Part shown: piece after piece, positions 6,207 to 6,627 of the stretch
How the letters are laid out: every line of letters begins with the position of its first letter
How positions within the stretch are numbered: the first letter of the stretch is position 1
From: JAKIWV01 sp049800095
GTDB lineage: Archaea; Thermoplasmatota; Thermoplasmata; Lutacidiplasmatales; UBA184
Length of the DNA stretch: 6,627 bases
Assembly: GCA_049800095.1 (NCBI GenBank)
Contig: JBARJD010000164.1
Location: 1 to 6,627, forward strand
Direction of reading: 5' to 3'
The notes under the pieces: model-generated
Seen by the model: the letters and a program-made list of their open reading frames with translations, nothing else
The model's database searches: none
What the model was told of the DNA's origin: nothing
Program-made: the position numbers and the translations under genes

Positions 6207-6314
6207 ATGAAACGGAGTTCCCGAGTCTGGAAAAAGCGCGGCCACATGCGCTGGAAGTGGCGGAAGAAGCGTATGCGCCGCCGGAAGCGCGCCCAGAAGA
6301 TGCGGAAGGCCTAA
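6207..6314 (+). CDS. rpl41e: Ribosomal protein eL41 (L41e), with N-terminal extension
   Basis: A 35-codon gene for a tiny, extremely basic protein of the archaeal/eukaryotic large ribosomal subunit, which in structures forms a single helix bridging the two subunits. The C-terminal 22 residues begin MRWKWRKKRMRRRKRAQK and match the eukaryotic L41 pattern MRAKWRKKRMRRLKRKRR closely. Lys, Arg, Trp and Met dominate. Thirteen further residues (MKRSSRVWKKRGH) precede this core; they are also basic, which suits an rRNA-binding tail. The start could be ATG 6207 (35 residues) or ATG 6246 (22 residues, almost the classic length). I prefer 6207 because it leaves a normal short leader after the TATA box at 6160-6167; neither ATG has a Shine-Dalgarno. 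Genes this small are commonly missed in automatic annotation. Confidence 0.88.
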   Translation: MKRSSRVWKKRGHMRWKWRKKRMRRRKRAQKMRKA

Positions 6315-6327
6315 CGGCCAGCCGCGA

Positions 6328-6341
6328 GGGGGGCGACCCCC
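6328..6341. terminator. G5/C5 hairpin with GCGA tetraloop between convergent genes
   Basis: GGGGG (6328-6332) pairs with CCCCC (6337-6341) around GCGA, a GNRA-type tetraloop when read on the + strand. It lies 14 bases past the eL41 stop and 24 bases past the stop of the minus-strand zinc protein. Its place between two convergent genes suggests a 3'-end structure, but no T tract follows on either strand, so classic intrinsic termination is not supported. A chance fold is possible in sequence this rich in GC. Confidence 0.35.
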
Positions 6342-6365
6342 GGCCTACGACGCCGGTCTCACGGG

Positions 6366-6581
6366 CTACCACGCCAGCCGGTCGAGGGTCCGCGCTTCCT
6401 TCGTGACCTTCTTCCACTGCTTGTAATGGTCCCTGCACAGAGGGGCCCGGCGGCCTTCCTCGGAGAGCTTGGGAAACGCCTTGCGGACCTCGGATCGCGC
6501 GAGCGAACGGACGGACGAGCCGCCACAACCGGGCACCGCGCACGGCGCCGGGTCGTCGGCGGAGGGTTCCGAAGGAGTCAT
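6366..6581 (-). CDS. Small Cys/His zinc-binding protein, 71 aa, function unknown
   Basis: A 71-residue basic protein with a likely zinc site made of Cys14, Cys19, Cys49 and His52 (C-x4-C-x29-C-x2-H). Between the pairs, RSLARSEVRKAFPKL could form a helix, and after the second pair a lysine-rich helix (HYKQWKKVTKEARTLDRL) leads to a terminal Trp71. The basic helix beside a metal knuckle suggests nucleic acid or ribosome binding, but this is inference. The pattern looks familiar from small conserved archaeal zinc proteins, though I cannot name the family. The ATG at 6581 is the only in-frame ATG or GTG within the window; the frame stays open to the edge, so a start beyond the window is possible. 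No TATA element is visible in the 46 bases upstream, so it may share a promoter with a gene outside the window. It converges on eL41. Confidence 0.75.
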   Translation of the reverse strand: MTPSEPSADDPAPCAVPGCGGSSVRSLARSEVRKAFPKLSEEGRRAPLCRDHYKQWKKVTKEARTLDRLAW

Positions 6582-6627
6582 CGGGTTCCCGCTTCCCGAA
6601 GGCGCTGGGCGACGAGCGAGGGTACGT
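6582..6627. other. Window-edge stretch with nothing recognised
   Basis: These 46 bases lie upstream of the minus-strand zinc protein. They contain no TATA-like element, no clear Shine-Dalgarno and no stop codon in the frame of that protein. They could hold a promoter too weak to recognise, the 5' end of the same gene, or part of another gene beyond the edge. Confidence 0.4.

Noticed and set aside
4838..6406. A 522-codon open frame on the plus strand
   Set aside because: It runs through top6A in another frame, across the antisense of the 146-residue gene and over eL41. It is Arg/Pro/Gly-rich without recognisable domains and depends on the lack of stop codons in GC-rich DNA.
1..6627. CRISPR array, transposon, tRNA or defence system
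   Set aside because: I saw no regularly spaced repeats, no transposase motifs or terminal inverted repeats, no cloverleaf-like sequence in the gaps, and no nuclease or toxin-antitoxin pair. The gene content is housekeeping plus small unknowns.

Overview
The window reads as GC-rich archaeal chromosome. The markers are DNA topoisomerase VI subunits B and A in their usual order, a ribosomal protein eL41 gene, TATA-type promoter elements (TTATAAAC, CTTATAG, ATTAAGTA) and start codons lying only about 25-30 bases from those elements, which suggests leaderless or nearly leaderless mRNAs. The lineage cannot be fixed from this sequence. A GC-rich euryarchaeal or Thermoplasmata-like archaeon is my best guess, and that is inference only.

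Layout on the + strand: an all-trans polyprenyl diphosphate synthase (4-1074, possibly cut at its 5' end by the window edge); a four-helix membrane protein (1148-1615) translationally coupled through TGATG to a nitrilase-superfamily amidohydrolase (1615-2424); then top6B (2501-4534) and top6A (4494-5627), which overlap by 41 bases. Top6A ends tail-to-tail with an uncharacterised minus-strand gene (5624-6064), the two stop codons sharing one CTAG. A compact divergent promoter region (6065-6206) separates that gene from eL41 (6207-6314), a 35-codon + strand gene that is easy to miss. eL41 converges on a small minus-strand protein with a probable zinc site (6366-6581), with a GNRA-capped G/C hairpin between them.

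Working together: Top6A and Top6B form the A2B2 type IIB topoisomerase, in which B supplies the GHKL ATPase and A the cleavage tyrosine and Toprim metal site. The polyprenyl synthase belongs to isoprenoid metabolism (membrane lipids or a quinone tail). The amidohydrolase resembles the glutaminase domain of glutamine-dependent NAD synthetase and could feed ammonia to a synthetase elsewhere, but this is inference. The 155-, 146- and 71-residue proteins have no function I can name.

I found no mobile element, CRISPR array, tRNA, rRNA or defence cassette. The region is mostly housekeeping. The points most worth a second look are the eL41 gene with its N-terminal extension, the two small unknown proteins around it, and two intergenic inverted repeats near gene starts.
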